Under the pieces are notes generated by a model. That model was given only the letters and a program-made list of their open reading frames with translations, ran no database searches and was not told the DNA's origin. Below are positions 3,839 to 5,503 of a stretch of DNA of 5,503 nucleotides, piece by piece (position 1 is the stretch's first letter; each line of letters begins with the position of its first letter). A program made the position numbers and the translations under genes. This DNA comes from an uncultured bacterium (GTDB taxonomy: Bacteria; Planctomycetota; Phycisphaerae; Phycisphaerales; SM1A02), in NCBI GenBank assembly GCA_903861235.1, contig CAIOTP010000354.1, positions 1 through 5,503 of the forward strand, written 5' to 3'.

Positions 3839-5503
3839 ATGAAGGATTCGTTCGAAGACCTGGGTCTGGCGTCGGAGCTGCTGGCGGAACTGGCCACCCT
3901 GGGATACGAGGAACCCACGCCCATCCAGAAGGCGGCCATCCCGCCGCTGGCGGAGGGTCGCGACCTTCTGGGGCAGGCCGCCACAGGCACGGGCAAGACC
4001 GCGGCATTCGCGCTGCCGCTGCTGCAGCGGCTGGGTCGCGAGACGGCGCCGCCCATGAAGCCGCTGGCGCTGGTGCTGGTGCCCACGCGCGAACTGGCCA
4101 TGCAGGTGTCCGAGGCGTTCCACAGTTACGGCAAGGGCCTTCGCACCTCCACGGTGCCGGTGTTCGGAGGCGCGGACTTCCGCAAGCAGGCCATGGCGCT
4201 GCGCCGAGGTGCGCAGATCGTGGTGGCCACGCCGGGTCGCGCGCTGGACCACATGCGCCGCGGCTCGCTCGACCTGTCCGGCGTGCGGTCCGTGGTGCTG
4301 GACGAGGCGGACGAGATGCTGGACATGGGCTTCGCGGAGGATCTGGAAGCCATCCTGCAGGCCGCGCCGCAGGAGCGCCAGACCGCCCTCTTCTCGGCCA
4401 CCATGGCGCCCCGGATCGCGAAGATCGCCGAGCGGCATCTGCGCGAGCCGGTCCGCATCCAGATCGCCCGCGAGAAGGGGACCAAGGGCACCATGCCCAA
4501 GGTGCGGCAGGTGGCCTACGTGGTGCCGCGCGCGTTCAAGATCACCGCGCTGGTGCGGGCCCTGGACGTGGAGGCGCCGGCGCTGGCGCTGGTCTTCTGC
4601 CGCACGCGCGTGGAGGTGGACGAACTGGCGGACGCCCTGACCGGTCGCGGACATCGCGTGGAGGCGCTGCATGGCGGCATGGCGCAGATGGACCGCGATC
4701 GAGTGATGCGCAAGGCCCGCAACCAGGCCGTGGACGTGGTGGTGGCCACCGACGTGGCGGCGCGCGGCATCGACATCGATCACCTGAGCCATGTGGTGAA
4801 CTTCGACGTGCCCTCCGCCCCCGAGGCGTACGTGCACCGGATCGGTCGCACCGGGCGAGCGGGTCGCGAAGGCACCGCCCTCACCATCGCCACGCCGCGT
4901 GAGGCGAGGCTCATGCGGCAGATCGAATCCCTGACCAAGCAGCGGTTCGAGATGGCGGACGTGCCCTCGGCGGAGCAGGTGCGCGAGCGACGGCTGGAGC
5001 GGCTGCGGGAGGAGTTGGCCGCCAAGGTGAACGCCGGCGGTCTGGAACCCTTCCTTTCCATGGTGCGAGGCATGGGCCTGGACGCGGCCGAAGTGGCCGC
5101 CGCCGCCATGAAGTGGATCCAGGAGGCGCGCCGCGGCGACGCTCCCGACGACGACGTGAAGGTGCCGAAGTTCGAGGACCGATCCGCCGCTCCCCGCGAC
5201 CGTGGCGGGCCGCCGACCGCCGACGTCGGAGACGGAGCCCGTGCGCCGCGCGGCCCGGGTTGGAAGAAGAAGGTGCCGGAGCGGGCCGGCTGGACGCAGC
5301 GCGTGGAGCAGGCGGCAGGGAACCGATCCGACTGCAAGCCTCGGCGCGACCGCAGCGGCGAACGCGGCGATCGCCGTGCACCCGACTTCGTGCGGCTCTT
5401 CGTGGGCGGTGGCAAGCGCATGGGCATGCGGCCGGCGGATCTGGTGGGGGCCATCGCCAACGAGGCCGAGGTGAACCCCAAGTCGCTCGGCGGCATCGAG
5501 ATC
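3839..5503 (+). CDS. deaD: DEAD-box RNA helicase, DeaD/CsdA type (3' end outside window)
   Basis: An ATP-dependent RNA helicase of the cytoplasm, of the kind that assists ribosome assembly and unwinds structured RNA, often in the cold. 555 codons are present with no stop before the edge. Motifs appear in order: Q motif (F5, P26-T-P-I-Q30), Walker A AATGTGKT (47-54), PTREL (82-86), TPGR (131-134), DEAD (155-158, followed by EMLDMGF), SAT (186-188), ATDVAARGID (303-312) and HRIGRTGR (333-340). After the helicase core come a helical section (about 375-445), then a charged, low-complexity linker (about 445-515) rich in Arg, Asp, Gly and Pro. From 519 onward RLFVGGGKRMG and DLVGAIANEA mark the start of a DbpA-type RNA-binding domain, cut by the window edge. 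The core plus linker plus DbpA-type domain is the DeaD/CsdA layout. The ATG at 3839 fits the family start (SFEDLGL); no Shine-Dalgarno sequence is seen. All catalytic motifs are intact. DbpA itself is the main alternative, but the long linker argues against it. Confidence 0.95.
   Translation, partial: MKDSFEDLGLASELLAELATLGYEEPTPIQKAAIPPLAEGRDLLGQAATGTGKTAAFALPLLQRLGRETAPPMKPLALVLVPTRELAMQVSEAFHSYGKGLRTSTVPVFGGADFRKQAMALRRGAQIVVATPGRALDHMRRGSLDLSGVRSVVLDEADEMLDMGFAEDLEAILQAAPQERQTALFSATMAPRIAKIAERHLREPVRIQIAREKGTKGTMPKVRQVAYVVPRAFKITALVRALDVEAPALALVFCRTRVEVDELADALTGRGHRVEALHGGMAQMDRDRVMRKARNQAVDVVVATDVAARGIDIDHLSHVVNFDVPSAPEAYVHRIGRTGRAGREGTALTIATPREARLMRQIESLTKQRFEMADVPSAEQVRERRLERLREELAAKVNAGGLEPFLSMVRGMGLDAAEVAAAAMKWIQEARRGDAPDDDVKVPKFEDRSAAPRDRGGPPTADVGDGARAPRGPGWKKKVPERAGWTQRVEQAAGNRSDCKPRRDRSGERGDRRAPDFVRLFVGGGKRMGMRPADLVGAIANEAEVNPKSLGGIEI

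Noticed and set aside
3788..4837. Minus-strand open frame of 349 codons opposite the helicase
   Set aside because: The plus-strand frame contains every DEAD-box motif in order; the antisense product is a His/Arg-rich composition artefact.
3817..4902. Plus-strand open frame of 361 codons overlapping the helicase in another frame
   Set aside because: Gly/Ala/Arg-rich out-of-frame shadow with no domain; the frame starting at 3839 encodes the helicase without interruption.
1..5503. Mobile elements, CRISPR arrays, tRNA or rRNA genes
   Set aside because: No transposase or integrase motifs, no regularly spaced repeats and no RNA gene signatures were seen on either strand.

Overview
The window is high-GC bacterial DNA with tightly packed genes and protein families that point to the phylum Planctomycetota, most likely the Phycisphaerales or a relative. 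The indicators are a prepilin-like protein with the H-X9-DG signature, a secreted protein ending in a short Asp-rich dockerin-type module held between two cysteines, and a HEAT-like/azurin-type copper protein. This assignment is inference from family content; there is no rRNA or other phylogenetic marker.

There are four genes in two divergent pairs. On the minus strand (2844 down to 152), a secreted protein of 575 residues is followed after 8 bases by a 318-residue type II secretion-like pseudopilin. The secreted protein has a signal peptide, two tandem copies of a ~240-250 residue lamin-tail-like module, and a C-terminal dockerin. The two genes almost certainly share a transcript. Downstream of them (1-151) is a gene-free stretch with a 30-base pure purine run that fits a G-quadruplex pattern; in the minus-strand transcript it reads as a C/U-rich, G-poor tract that could serve Rho.

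Between the pairs, 2845-3012 is the divergent promoter region. It holds a small tandem direct repeat near the minus-strand ribosome binding site and two abutting perfect inverted repeats just before the plus-strand gene.

On the plus strand, 3013-3795 encodes an exported 260-residue protein with a HEAT-like stretch and a complete azurin-type type 1 copper site (His176, Cys244, His249, Met253). After a 43-base spacer containing a GC-rich hairpin, a DEAD-box RNA helicase of the DeaD/CsdA type begins at 3839 and runs off the right edge inside its C-terminal DbpA-type RNA-binding domain. The helicase is a housekeeping gene with no obvious functional link to the others.

The part least explained by known biology is the minus-strand pair: a duplicated lamin-tail-like/dockerin surface protein co-transcribed with its own pseudopilin. 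No mobile element, CRISPR array, tRNA or rRNA was seen.
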